Of a stretch of 64,000 bases of DNA, positions 1 through 8,389 are shown one piece after another. This DNA comes from Heyndrickxia sporothermodurans. Lineage in GTDB: Bacteria; Bacillota; Bacilli; Bacillales; Bacillaceae_C. The notes below the pieces were generated by a model, which searched no databases, was not told the DNA's origin, and saw only the letters and a program-made list of their open reading frames with translations. A program made the translations under genes and the position numbers. The DNA is taken from assembly GCA_016756695.1 (NCBI GenBank), contig CP066701.1:614001-678000 (forward strand), written 5' to 3'. Numbering within the stretch: position 1 is the first letter of the stretch; every line of letters begins with the position of its first letter.

Positions 1-8
1 CTTTTCCT

Positions 9-200
9 ATGTCACAACAAAAACTAACAATCGTCCCCGTTTCAATACAACCAGAAAAAAATATTATAACATCCACAACTTCGAAAGATCCTTCAAATAG
101 CTTTTGCACAATCAAAATTGAAGCTGCTGAAATTTCCTTCTTCAACGGCGTAGATGAGCACATCATCCAAACGGTCATGAGGGAGTTGAAAAATCTATGA
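9..200 (+). CDS. IS66-family accessory protein (TnpA-like, short)
   Basis: A 63-residue protein from the first small ORF of the IS66 element. Only the C-terminal half of a usual TnpA is represented: the part ending VDEHIIQTVMRELKNL resembles the TnpA tail, while the N-terminal helix-turn-helix seen in longer homologues (for example the 107-residue protein at 39168-39491) is absent. The start has the site AAGGAGGTGCTTTTCCT in the complete copy at 21366. The stop overlaps the tnpB start by 4 bp, so translation is probably coupled. Identical proteins are encoded at 21382-21573 and 39602-39793. Confidence 0.8.
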   Translation: MSQQKLTIVPVSIQPEKNIITSTTSKDPSNSFCTIKIEAAEISFFNGVDEHIIQTVMRELKNL

Positions 201-550
201 AACATGATTATACCAGTGTAAAAAACATTTATATTATTTGCGGTAAAACAGATATGAGGAAGGGAATTGATGGATTAGCAACGCTAATTCAAGATTCTTT
301 CGAACTTGATCCATATGGAGATTCTATTTTCCTTTTCTCTGGTTGGAGTAAAGACCGTTATAAATGTTTATATTTTGATGGCGATGGTTTCGCCATGCTT
401 TATAAGCGACTAGATGGAGGAAAACTTCAATGGCCAAAAGATGAAAATGAAGTACGTAAACTTTCGCAACAGGAGGTTCGCTGGTTGTTAGAAGGGTTGT
501 CCATTCAGCAACCAAAGGCCATTCAAAAATCACAAAAAGGAGTATTCTAA
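197..550 (+). CDS. tnpB: IS66-family TnpB accessory protein
   Basis: A 117-residue TnpB protein (IS66 Orf2 family), needed with TnpA and TnpC for IS66 transposition although its biochemical role is unclear. Family features visible are DMRKGIDGL near residue 20, SIFLFSG near 44 and the basic, aromatic stretch around LYKRLDGGKLQW. The length is normal for the family. This is the only uninterrupted plus-strand copy: the counterpart at 21570-21923 is frameshifted and that at 36770-39605 is split by another IS. Confidence 0.9.
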   Translation: MKHDYTSVKNIYIICGKTDMRKGIDGLATLIQDSFELDPYGDSIFLFSGWSKDRYKCLYFDGDGFAMLYKRLDGGKLQWPKDENEVRKLSQQEVRWLLEGLSIQQPKAIQKSQKGVF

Positions 551-652
551 ACAAGCTAGAAATGTTGGTTTATAGCCATTTTCAACTTCGCTTTCTACGT
601 TAAAAATGTTATAATATAACTAACTTATGGTGAACGAAAAGTGGTGAAATAA

Positions 653-2240
653 ATGGTTAATACTTCTTCCAATAACAAGAATCCATATGGGAAATTAATT
701 CGACTTCTCGAAGAACAATTGGCTCATTCAAATCAACAAAACAAAGACTTATCGAAAAAGCTAGATCAATCAACTAAACAGATTGAAGCGCTAACTGAAC
801 AAATTCGCCATTTAACAAAACTTTTATATGGATCGAAATCCGAAAAATCGAAATACAACGTACCAGATGGGCAAGGCTCATTATTTGATGATGACCCGGC
901 TTTTAGCGAACCTGAGCACACAGAAGAACAAAGCCAACAGACAATCTCTTATACTGTTGTACGAAAAGTTAAATCAAAAAAACGAAATGATTCCTTGCAT
1001 GATGGTATTGAAGTAGAAGCTATTCACCATCATCCGAAAAATACAATCTGTGACTGTTGCCAAGGGCAAATGATTGAAATTGGTAGTACACTTGTACGTG
1101 AAGAAGCAAAATTTATTCCTGCAAAAATGATGAAAGTACAGCACATTGAACATGCGTATGAATGTAAAGACTGCAAAGTTGATTCATCACAGCCAGCACA
1201 AATCAAACGCGGGAAAGCACCACAACCAGCGATTCAGCGTAGCATCGCAAGTCCTAGCGTACTTGCCAAAGTCATCTATGATAAATTTGCACAATATTTA
1301 CCTCTTTACCGTCAGGTAAAGGAATGGAATCGCTATGGACTGAATACCAATGATAAAAACCTATCGAATTGGGTTATCCGTGTAGCACATGATTGGCTGT
1401 TACCTGTATACGAACGAATGAAAGAGTTGATGATGGCAAAATCGGTTTTGCATGTCGATGAAACATACGGACAAATTATCAACCGATCCGATGGGAAATC
1501 TGGTAAAGCCAATGCGTATAATTGGGTGTTTCGAAGTGTGCCAAGCCAGGTAACAATGACTCTCTTTCAAAGCGCATTATCTCGAGCTCGATCTGTCCTT
1601 GAAAGTTTTATTGAAGGCTTTTCTGGAACGATTGTGTGTGATGGTTATTCTGCTTATGATAAGTTGGAAGGCGTTAATTTCGCAAATTGTTGGGCGCATG
1701 TTCGTCGTTATTGGCTGAAAGCTGATAGCAAAAATGGTAGAATCGGTGTGAAATATTGTGATGATTTATATCGACTAGAAAGGCAATTTAAACGTTTGTC
1801 TCCGAGTAAACGAAGAAAAAAACGTCAAAAGTACTCGAAGCCAATCGTGGAGGAATTCCTTCACTGGGTTGAAACATCACCATTTTACGGAAAAAATGCG
1901 CTAGCAAAAGCACTGAATACACATTAAACAGGGCAAATGGACTCAAATTATTCCTGAATGATGGGCGAATTGAAATGGATAATAATCCAGCCGAGAACGC
2001 CATCCGTCCCAACGTTATAGGAAGAAAAATTGGCTCTTTAGTGTAAGTGAAGCTGGTGCAAAAGCGAATGCCATCTGTTTAAGTATTGCTGAAACTGCCA
2101 AAAGTAACGGCGTTGATTTCTATGAATATATAAAGAAACTTTTTACGGATTTACCAAATCTCGGCGTCCAACAAAACCCTGAAATTTTAGATCAATACAT
2201 GCCCTGGTCAAAAATGATTCAGGCAGAATGTAGCAAATAA
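653..2240 (+). pseudogene. tnpC: IS66-family transposase TnpC, frameshifted
   Basis: The DDE transposase of IS66. An N-terminal coiled coil (about residues 15-50) is followed by a CxxC zinc-binding part (CDCC, CKDCK), the IS66 catalytic core with HVDETYGQ (first Asp) and VCDGYSAYD (second Asp), and a C-terminal tail that should carry MDNNPAENAIRP. Reading stops after 424 residues at 1927 because one base is missing in AAAAGCACTGAATAC, where the intact copy at 35075-36667 reads AAAAGCAGCTGAATAC. The missing part continues in another frame to 2240. A second A-run at about 2026 is also one base short. The gene starts at ATG 653 behind GTGGTGAAATAA. Confidence 0.85.
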
Positions 2241-2335
2241 ATGAAATAGCCGTAATTCGATTAAAAAAGTCAGAATTTACGGCTATTTACGATGCGTACC
2301 GAAAGGTACACTTATTTTTTATAATTCGGGCTTAC

Positions 2336-3806
2336 GTTGACCACAAACCATAAAAAGACTGGAGGAGTACTTCTTATGACTATTATACGACAACCTAGCC
2401 TATTTGGCATACAGGAATTATTTGACATGGAACCTACCCAAAAATATGAAGCCATTATTTCAGCGGTAGATTTGGATTCGATGTACCATCAAGTGGCGAA
2501 AAAATCACGGTTGGGTGCACCGGAAGAACTAAACTATGCAGCCATGATTATCTCCACCTTTGTAAGATACATAGAGCGCATCCCTACGATGAAGGATCTT
2601 ATAAAACGTCTTCATGATGATCTAGCTTTTAAGTTAAATTGTGGCTTTTTGGTTTCTGATCATGTGCCTTCAGAATCCTCCTATTCACGTCTCATAACGA
2701 AATTGGAGGAAAGCGATATCCTTGAGAAAGAACAAGAAAAAGTGGTCCTCCAGGCTATTGCAGAAGGTTTCATCACGGATGATACAGTGGTAGTGATGCA
2801 ACCCATTTTGAAGCACGAGACCAAGCTTGACCAAAAGAAGAAAAGCCAAAATCTGAACCCCAAAAACGTGGTCGGAAATCAAAAGATGAGCGTGACGGGT
2901 GGCTTAAAGAACAAGCTGAAACGGAAGCCAATTTACCTTTATATGATAGAAAAATTGTGTATTTCAATTAGATGTTCCCTAGCCGAACTACGTGCCGAAG
3001 TTCCCAAGACCCTAAATGGGGCGTGAAAAAGAACTCAGAAGGACAAAATGTTTTTTGGTTTGGCTACAAAGGTCATTTAGCCGTTGGTACATCAAGCCAA
3101 TACATTCTACAGGCTCTTTTTTCATCTGGGAGTCTAAATGATGGTAAGGCTGACTATCCCTTTACTGAAAGGAATTCAGGAACGCCTTCACCTTCCATTA
3201 CGTTATCAAACAATGGATGCGGGCTATGACTATGAACCCATATACGAGCAGGTACATCGAATGGGACAACAATCCGTCATCGCGTATAATAAGCGAAATG
3301 AAGGGGAAATCATTGGCTATGATAAACACTTTGCCCCAACTTGTTTCAGAGAGCATTCTTATCGTTATGATAGTTTTGATCCTAAATATGAAACATTGAA
3401 ATACACAAGACCAAAGGAATGCAGCGACTGTCCCTTAGCTAATGAAGGTATTTGCCAAAAGGTTTATAAAGTGAAAATCACTTCAGACCTTCGCAGATAT
3501 ACCGCACCAGCACGCGGGTCACAAGCATGGAAAAACATTTTCAAACGTCGTACTGCCGTAGAACGGGTTAATGCCTATCTGAAAGAATTCTTTCAACTGA
3601 ACAATGTTCGCTATCGTACTGGGAAACGTGCAAAAATTCATTTTGACATGGTAACCCTTATTTATAATGCTTCAAAGTTAGCCGCAGACCGAATTAATGT
3701 ACAATTAAATCAGCAACAAGTAGCATGATTTCTGTTTTTAAAAATATATTTTAGAAATTCTGTAGGATTCTGTATTTTTAAAAAGAGCAATTATGAAATT
3801 GACTCA
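2336..3806 (+). mobile_element. IS1182-like insertion sequence, right part (copy 1)
   Basis: The transposase portion and right terminus of an IS1182-like element whose left end was separated by the IS66 insertion and lies outside the window. Sequence from 2336 to 3806 is nearly identical to 23709-25173 and then diverges abruptly (ACTCA|CCTAAA here, ACTCA|TATACA there), which fixes the right end at 3806. The right inverted repeat, read inward, is TGAGTCAATTTCATAATT. It pairs with TGAATGAATTTCATAATT at the left end of copy 2. Confidence 0.85.
2376..3728 (+). pseudogene. IS1182-family transposase, multiple frameshifts
   Basis: A DDE transposase of the IS1182 type, about 450 codons when intact. 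The start at 2376 is set by GGAGGAG at 2361-2367. The N-terminal part beginning MTIIRQPSLFGIQELF belongs to the conserved DNA-binding region. The C-terminal half contains the Cys-rich ECSDCPLANEGICQK segment and the RRTAVERVNAYLKEFF region that holds the last catalytic Glu. The reading frame breaks between about 2820 and 3160 and several indels differ from copy 2 (23749-25095), which is itself broken at other places. Each copy is intact where the other is broken, so a functional ancestor or assembly errors are both possible. Confidence 0.85.
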
Positions 3807-3867
3807 CCTAAATTATATATAAAACTTTCCTTTTCTGCATCATTTTTCTAGCAATATCATTAGAATT

Positions 3868-4180
3868 TCACCAATTGAAAATTAAATAATGTTTATACCA
3901 TCCGCGACCTTTAAAAAATATACTTTCTTTAAAATGTTCTTCAAAGCAAACTTTCACACCGTCTAGGTTTTTATTTAGATGTTCAACAAATAATGGGGAT
4001 GAGTAAAAATGCAATTTATCTTTTTTCGTTAGGTATATCCGAATTAATTGTATACCAATAAGCACTATAACCTTCTTCAGCAGCATTAATTAATTGTGGT
4101 TTAATTGTTTCTAAAAATTCATTAGCAAACTCGATTACTTTTAAATCTTTTTTAGCTTTTAATTGTTCGGCTAAATTCAT
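3868..4180 (-). pseudogene. small phage protein, single frameshift
   Basis: From ATG 4180, preceded by GGAGGACATAACA, the frame reads MNLAEQLKAKKDLK and stays open for 54 codons, then stops. The second half (KLHFYSSPLFVEHLN to HYLIFNW, ending at 3868) continues in a neighbouring frame. The shift falls on an A6 run in AACGAAAAAAGATAAA near 4018-4024; removing one A joins both halves into about 103 residues. The protein resembles small uncharacterised proteins of Bacillus phages. The defect may be real decay, since this end of the prophage abuts an IS, or a homopolymer error. Confidence 0.6.
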
Positions 4181-4193
4181 TGTTATGTCCTCC

Positions 4194-4340
4194 CTAAAAT
4201 ACTGTTTTATCTACCTTAGCTAAGTACATTTGTATATCCGTGATTTCAGACCATTCGTTAAAGAATTCTATTGCTTCCTCTTTGTTACTAAATTCATCAA
4301 CAGATGTTTCCATACCCCAATCTCTTACTACAATCCACAT
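4194..4340 (-). CDS. small phage protein of unknown function (48 aa)
   Basis: A 48-residue acidic protein starting MWIVVRDWGMETSV, preceded by AAGGAGTGATTCC. It ends 13 bp before the start of the next gene (4180) and so belongs to the same leftward early operon. The EEAIEFFNEWSE stretch should be helical. I do not recognise a family. Short proteins of this kind, with a beta start and an amphipathic helix, are frequent among phage early genes that modulate the host. Confidence 0.55.
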   Translation of the reverse strand: MWIVVRDWGMETSVDEFSNKEEAIEFFNEWSEITDIQMYLAKVDKTVF

Positions 4341-4376
4341 GGAATCACTCCTTCATTTCATCTTCGGATTGCGATA

Positions 4377-4820
4377 TTAAAATAATGATAGTAAACGTGT
4401 AATATCTTCTGGTTTATGCCCGTCCCATTCGGGAGCAAAATCATAATCTGCAACCTTAAATAAATCCCAATAATCTTTATGGTAATGGTATGTGTAATCC
4501 CCTTCATCAGTCGTAATTCCGACAATGAAATAATCATCATACATTGTTCCATCGTGATGTTTCCAAGACTTCCAAGACCTTTCCACATAAGTGTTGCAAA
4601 TAACCGCAAACAGCATCATTCGATGGTGATATAGTTCGTCAAATGTATGGTGACCATCGCTAGCATCACCAGTAACTGATAACTCAACTTCATCAAAACT
4701 AAAATTGCTTGTATCACCATTACCGTTTGTTAAATCGACTTCAACTTCTTCGTTCTTAAAATCAATTTCTGTTACGGGAACAGTCCATTTGTATCTATCC
4801 ACATATGCCTTAATTTTCAT
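4377..4820 (-). CDS. phage protein of unknown function, WDGH motif
   Basis: A 147-residue acidic protein rich in Asp, Glu, Tyr and His. The middle reads HDGTMYDDYFIVGI and the C-terminus YWDLFKVADYDFAPEWDGHKPEDI. The phrase WDGH(K/T)PED recurs in uncharacterised early proteins of Gram-positive phages. No signal peptide or membrane segment is visible, so it is probably cytoplasmic. It is transcribed with its neighbours in the leftward operon. Confidence 0.65.
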   Translation of the reverse strand: MKIKAYVDRYKWTVPVTEIDFKNEEVEVDLTNGNGDTSNFSFDEVELSVTGDASDGHHTFDELYHHRMMLFAVICNTYVERSWKSWKHHDGTMYDDYFIVGITTDEGDYTYHYHKDYWDLFKVADYDFAPEWDGHKPEDITRLLSLF

Positions 4821-4865
4821 TAATTCACCTTCTTTTCTTATGTCGCAATTTTGGTCAAACCTTCC

Positions 4866-5060
4866 CTAAATAACATCCTGCCCCTCGATCCTCACACGCT
4901 CACTTCGATCAATATCTAATACCTGTCCATTTTTCCAGATGATTAAATCTTGCCCATGCTGCTTTGCGGTGACTTTTGTTAATCTGCCGTCCTTAACGAT
5001 ATAAACGGCGCTTTCCATTAGATCGATTTCTGCTGTCATTTTTTCGACATTTACCGTCAC
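4866..5060 (-). CDS. XtrA/YqaO-like small phage protein
   Basis: A 64-residue protein starting at GTG 5060 behind a strong AGGAGGGG site at 5066-5075. The pattern AVYIVKDGRLTKVTAKQHGQ followed by a short beta segment resembles the XtrA/YqaO proteins found at the end of the early operon in PBSX- and skin-type prophages, downstream of the RusA gene as here. Family membership is inferred from the pattern only and the function is unknown. Confidence 0.5.
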   Translation of the reverse strand: MTVNVEKMTAEIDLMESAVYIVKDGRLTKVTAKQHGQDLIIWKNGQVLDIDRSERVRIEGQDVI

Positions 5061-5167
5061 CAGGACCCCTCCTAGTATTTATATATTGATACACAGTTTT
5101 AGCCCCTTGTAAAATCCAATTATTTGATTTCCGTAATGTACAAAATACATAATATTTCTCCTTCCAT

Positions 5168-5205
5168 GACCTGACACAAACAATATTTGTATCAGGTCTT
5201 TTTTT
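5168..5205 (+). terminator. rho-independent terminator pointing rightward
   Basis: The inverted repeat GACCTGACACAAA / TTTGTATCAGGTC with loop CAATA is followed by seven T on the plus strand. Flanking genes 4866-5060 and 5232-5630 both run leftward, so this is not the end of an annotated gene. It may stop antisense transcription, or end an unannotated plus-strand transcript from 5061-5167, where I see no ORF. Confidence 0.7.
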
Positions 5206-5231
5206 ATAAACTGAACCTACCTTTTGCTACC

Positions 5232-5630
5232 TTATTCGTAGAAGGGAATTTCTTCAATTTCTGTTACTGTAAAATAACCTTTTGTTGGGTCTAAATCATA
5301 TTTCTTTATCCAACCATCGAATACATCCTGTAATTGCCTTTCTAAATCTAAAGTTTGTTCTGTTGTAGTTTTTGTAAAAGCGTTCTCTCCTGCTTGTTCA
5401 TGTTTATCGTAAAGGTCATCCGCAATAGGTTCTAAAATCATATCAGCATCTATATTTCTCATTGTTACTGGCACAATCTTGCCTATTCTAAAATGGGAAC
5501 TTTCATAAAAGTGATCAGGTTCCTCATCTTTTATCACAATACGACCTTGTTCAATCGCTTCTTGTTTAGTATCGTAACTACCAAAATCCCAATAATCTTT
5601 ATCTGTATTAAATGTCCATTTTTCAGCCAA
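5232..5630 (-). CDS. phage protein of unknown function (132 aa)
   Basis: A 132-residue acidic protein beginning MAEKWTFNTDKDYWDFGSYD and containing TKQEAIEQG. The second half (LERQLQDVFDGWIKKYDL) looks helical and ends YFTVTEIEEIPF. The organisation resembles a group of conserved hypothetical proteins of Bacillus and Listeria prophages that begin with the same W-F-x-T-D-K-x-Y-W pattern. It has no membrane segments and is cotranscribed with the early operon. Confidence 0.65.
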   Translation of the reverse strand: MAEKWTFNTDKDYWDFGSYDTKQEAIEQGRIVIKDEEPDHFYESSHFRIGKIVPVTMRNIDADMILEPIADDLYDKHEQAGENAFTKTTTEQTLDLERQLQDVFDGWIKKYDLDPTKGYFTVTEIEEIPFYE

Positions 5631-5646
5631 TTTCTTTCCCTCCTAA

Positions 5647-5868
5647 TCAAATCAATTTTTTAATTTGCATCCCCCAACAATCAGCTATAAATTTAGCTTC
5701 TTTTAATTCAAATTCTTCAAATTCATAAGCATCTTCGCGATCATTCGTAATTTCATAATGATGACCAATATGTGAGTAAACCGATATAAAAGTGTAGCTA
5801 ACATCTGGTAAACTACCTTTTATTTTTGACGGCTTTAAATTAATGGAACAAACTATATAACGTGTCAT
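5647..5868 (-). CDS. phage protein of unknown function (73 aa)
   Basis: A 73-residue protein starting MTRYIVCSINLKPSK, behind TAGGAGGGGAAC. The N-terminal half is beta-rich and the C-terminal half (EDAYEFEEFELKEAKFI) is an acidic amphipathic helix ending WGMQIKKL. I do not recognise a family. It lies 16 bp upstream of the 132-residue gene in the same leftward operon. Confidence 0.55.
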   Translation of the reverse strand: MTRYIVCSINLKPSKIKGSLPDVSYTFISVYSHIGHHYEITNDREDAYEFEEFELKEAKFIADCWGMQIKKLI

Positions 5869-5954
5869 GTTCCCCTCCTAATCAACTGATCTATCATTTT
5901 GTTTATTCTATAATCCATACGCCCTCACTAGGTTTAAAATTTATACTAATTCAT

Positions 5955-5976
5955 ACGCCCAAGGTATGATATAATC
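5955..5976 (+). promoter_or_regulatory. extended -10 promoter for the 6000-6326 gene
   Basis: TGATATAAT at 5967-5975 is a good extended -10 element (TGnTATAAT) 25 bp before the plus-strand start codon at 6000. No convincing -35 exists, as expected for extended -10 promoters. Two copies of CATACGCCC occur at about 5918 and 5952 and could be an operator. Confidence 0.55.
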
Positions 5977-5999
5977 TTTTTGAAAAATGAGGTGATCGT

Positions 6000-6326
6000 A
6001 TGTTCAAAAGAAGTATTAAAGATGTTCCTATGAATGTTAAATCATTCATAACTGTTTACGCTGATGGTCGCGTTTATTTTTCCCTAAGTGTGAGAGAAAA
6101 CTTTAAGCTTTACCATAATTCTATTGCTGCCATTAAATACTCGAGTCACCAAAAGAAAATCTATTTGGATCCGGATTACCCAGCTTATCCTATGAAACCG
6201 GATTACACTGGTCTCAAAATCACAAACGCTTATGCCAAAGCCAAACGTCTAAATATGAAACCGGGTAAGTATGCATTAGTTAGTTTTAATAATGTAGTTG
6301 TCTTTCAGAGATTTCCGGACGCATAA
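6000..6326 (+). CDS. plus-strand protein inside the leftward phage operon (moron candidate)
   Basis: A 108-residue basic protein with start ATG 6000 behind GAGGTGATCGT. It alternates beta strands and basic residues (VKSFITVYADGRVYFSL; KKIYLDPDYPAYPMKPDY; KPGKYALVSFNNVVVF), suggesting a small compact beta fold. Its orientation is opposite to every neighbour and it has its own extended -10 promoter, a typical arrangement for a moron expressed from the lysogen. It converges on the 71-residue gene at 6335-6550. I do not recognise a family and propose no molecular function. Confidence 0.65.
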   Translation: MFKRSIKDVPMNVKSFITVYADGRVYFSLSVRENFKLYHNSIAAIKYSSHQKKIYLDPDYPAYPMKPDYTGLKITNAYAKAKRLNMKPGKYALVSFNNVVVFQRFPDA

Positions 6327-6334
6327 TCTTCGAA

Positions 6335-6550
6335 CTATGCACTAAGCATTTTTTCATCAAACAACTTATCGACTACTCTTTTATGTTCAAGTGGTAAATT
6401 ATCAATAAGGTTTATTAACTCTTTGTATCTTGCTATTCGTTGCATACGGTCAACGCATTCTCCCTCTGTCAATGCGTGTGGGTGAAGCTTATACAAGCCA
6501 TAATAATATCCGTATTTCCTATCAGCTAAATATCGTAAAAAATCGTTCAA
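6335..6550 (-). CDS. small phage protein of unknown function (71 aa)
   Basis: A 71-residue helical protein starting MNDFLRYLADRKYGYYYG behind AAGGAGGGTTTTAGTTG. It contains LTEGECVDRMQRIARYKELINLI and ends in KRVVDKLFDEKM. The pattern resembles small helical phage proteins of unknown role. It is the last gene of the leftward block before the divergent moron. Confidence 0.55.
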   Translation of the reverse strand: MNDFLRYLADRKYGYYYGLYKLHPHALTEGECVDRMQRIARYKELINLIDNLPLEHKRVVDKLFDEKMLSA

Positions 6551-6594
6551 CTAAAACCCTCCTTATTTCGCATCATGGTTCTACTGTGTAACAT

Positions 6595-7377
6595 CTAAGA
6601 AATTTGCTTTTTATAAGGAACTCCATTTCTAAATTTATATCCCATTCTCTCCAATTTCCCACGGATCCCAATGGCGCTTTTATTAATTCTTGTAGCGATG
6701 TCCTCAAGATAATACCCTTTTGCCAATAGTGTTTCAATCGTTTTCACTTCGTCTTTTGTATATTTAATATGATTGTTAAGGCGGACAGGACGAGACTTTA
6801 ACCCTAAGTCTCGTATCCTTCTTTTTACAGCCGCTTCACTTCTTTTTAATCGATCTGAGATTTCTGGATATGTGTAACAGTATGCATTTAACATTCCTTT
6901 CAAAATGTTATCTTCTTCTGGAGTCCAAGCTTGGTTAGTTCCTTTTTTAATTTTTCTTTGTTTTAACAAATCGGCATTCCGTTTTTCTTCTACCCATTTT
7001 GGTTCCGGACCGAGAATTAATGGTTCTATTTTTGTAAAATCAATCATCTGTTTGTTTGCTTCCGCCCATTTCCAAAAATCAGAGTAATTTATAACCCAAA
7101 CGACTTCTTTCTCCGCAAAGACTTTACGTTTTATCGGCAGATCATATCGTTCTGCCCAACTCGCTAAAGTGGAGTAAGATACGTTAATGGCTAATGATAA
7201 TTGGTTAAGTGTTATACCATCATACGAAAGCGATGGAGCACCTAATCCAATTCTGTAAGCTTTTAGCTTCACAGACGTCACCGATCTGCCAAGATGAGCA
7301 GCAATCCCTTTAATGCTCATTGATCCCCACCGTTCCTCTAAATACATTAAATCTTGTTCCGACCATCGTTTTGGCAT
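6595..7377 (-). CDS. phage DNA-binding protein with three Myb/SANT-like repeats
   Basis: A 260-residue protein. ATG 7377 is chosen because AAAGGAGTGGGTGAT precedes it and the previous stop is 2 bp upstream. Three related helical units are visible: RWSEQDLMYLEERWGSMS...IAAHLGRSVTSVKLKAYRIGL (about 4-45), AWTPEEDNILKGML...EISDRLKRSEAAVKRRIRDLGL (about 148-190) and KYTKDEVKTIETLL...DIATRINKSAIGIRGKLERMGY (about 200-245). Each has a W/Y near the start and an R/K-rich third helix, the Myb/SANT pattern. A basic helical insertion lies between units 1 and 2. The position at the end of the early operon is where late-transcription activators such as ArpU usually sit, so a role as late regulator is plausible but unproven. 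Confidence 0.7.
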   Translation of the reverse strand: MPKRWSEQDLMYLEERWGSMSIKGIAAHLGRSVTSVKLKAYRIGLGAPSLSYDGITLNQLSLAINVSYSTLASWAERYDLPIKRKVFAEKEVVWVINYSDFWKWAEANKQMIDFTKIEPLILGPEPKWVEEKRNADLLKQRKIKKGTNQAWTPEEDNILKGMLNAYCYTYPEISDRLKRSEAAVKRRIRDLGLKSRPVRLNNHIKYTKDEVKTIETLLAKGYYLEDIATRINKSAIGIRGKLERMGYKFRNGVPYKKQIS

Positions 7378-7378
7378 A

Positions 7379-7558
7379 TCACCCACTCCTTTTCCAGTCG
7401 TATCGATTTCCACTTGGAATTAGTGTGTTAAATTTCTTGGTGAAAGTGTTCATTTTCTTAATATCCTGCTTGTTAATGCCCTCTTCAAATATCGTAATTA
7501 CTTGAAGTACTTCATTATCCGTCCCTTTGTACTTATGCTCTACTACACGTCTTGTCAT
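7379..7558 (-). CDS. small phage protein of unknown function (59 aa)
   Basis: A 59-residue basic protein starting MTRRVVEHKYKGTDNEVLQV. Its ATG overlaps the stop of the 264-residue gene (ATGA at 7555-7558) and its own stop is followed after one base by the ATG of the Myb-like protein. The tight packing supports translation. No family is recognised. Confidence 0.6.
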   Translation of the reverse strand: MTRRVVEHKYKGTDNEVLQVITIFEEGINKQDIKKMNTFTKKFNTLIPSGNRYDWKRSG

Positions 7559-8349
7559 GCTGGATAAACGTCCTTTTTCAACTTTGTAAGAGCAAATCTT
7601 CTTAAACCATTCACTTCTTCCTCAAGCTCAATGAATTCGGTTTGGTACCGATCACAACGCTTTTGCAATTGATCACGTTGTCGAATTAAAGTTTGTACAT
7701 TATTTTCATAAGCGACATTTTCCTTATGCAATTGCTCTTTATCTAACATGGCCGTCTCGTAAAGTGTGACCGATTGCTCTAATTGTTTTTGTAGCTTATT
7801 AATCAATTCATCTTTTCTAAGATGCTCCTGGAGAGAATCTTTCAATCTCTCATCCTTTTCCGTGACAAGTTTATGAGCATCGATCACTTCACGTCTAAGT
7901 CGGTCTAATTCCTTAAGAATCTCTTCATTTTCGCCTTGTAAATCATTTTTGGTAGTTTTACTCTCACTAGAAGTTTGGGCGCTTAAATCGGCTTTATTTG
8001 CTGTTCCGTTTCTTTTCGCTAACAACGTGTTCATTCGAAGTTCTTCAACTTCCTCGGGAGAAAGATGTTCCTTTTTCCACTGCGTCAACTCACTAATACT
8101 TTTAAACCCTAAATCCTTATATATTTTCGTATCGGGAAACCCTTGGCTTTTAAGAGCTAAATAATTTTCAGTTGTTCTTTTCACTTCCTTCTCCCCTTTC
8201 AAAATATCCTCAATTTTTTCTCCTGCCTTATACCGTTCTAACTGTTCGGGGGTGAGTTTGAATTCTGTTAGAGTAGATTTCCATCCATCGGATGATGGTA
8301 TTGTTCTGACTGCTCCTGTATACCTTCTAGGCACGCTAGTTTGAACCAC
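7555..8349 (-). CDS. phage coiled-coil protein
   Basis: A 264-residue protein with GTG start 8349 behind AAGGTGAAGAAAC. The N-terminal 100 residues are globular and contain TENYLALKSQGFPDTKIYKDLGF, which resembles a short helix-turn-helix. From about 135 to 245 it is a continuous heptad coiled coil (EEILKELDRLRREVIDAHKL onward). Proteins of this layout sit between the RusA and late-regulator genes in several Bacillus prophages and are uncharacterised. An architectural or DNA-bound role is inference only. Confidence 0.6.
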   Translation of the reverse strand: MVQTSVPRRYTGAVRTIPSSDGWKSTLTEFKLTPEQLERYKAGEKIEDILKGEKEVKRTTENYLALKSQGFPDTKIYKDLGFKSISELTQWKKEHLSPEEVEELRMNTLLAKRNGTANKADLSAQTSSESKTTKNDLQGENEEILKELDRLRREVIDAHKLVTEKDERLKDSLQEHLRKDELINKLQKQLEQSVTLYETAMLDKEQLHKENVAYENNVQTLIRQRDQLQKRCDRYQTEFIELEEEVNGLRRFALTKLKKDVYPA

Positions 8350-8389
8350 GTTTCTTCACCTTCCGTTTCAATTTTTTCAGCTTGTCCAA

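Larger units (their letters stand above)
1..2335 (+). mobile_element. IS66-family insertion sequence, copy 1 (left end outside window)
   Basis: This copy carries the three-gene IS66 layout (small accessory ORF, tnpB, tnpC). Comparison with the complete copy at 21299-23708 shows that about 74 bp of its left end lies before base 1. The right terminus ends ...GGGCTTAC at 2335 and is followed by GTTGACCA (2336-2343), the same 8 bp that flank copy 2. The element therefore sits at the same point of the same host IS1182-like element as copy 2. tnpC carries an indel, so this copy as written is probably not autonomous. Confidence 0.93.
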
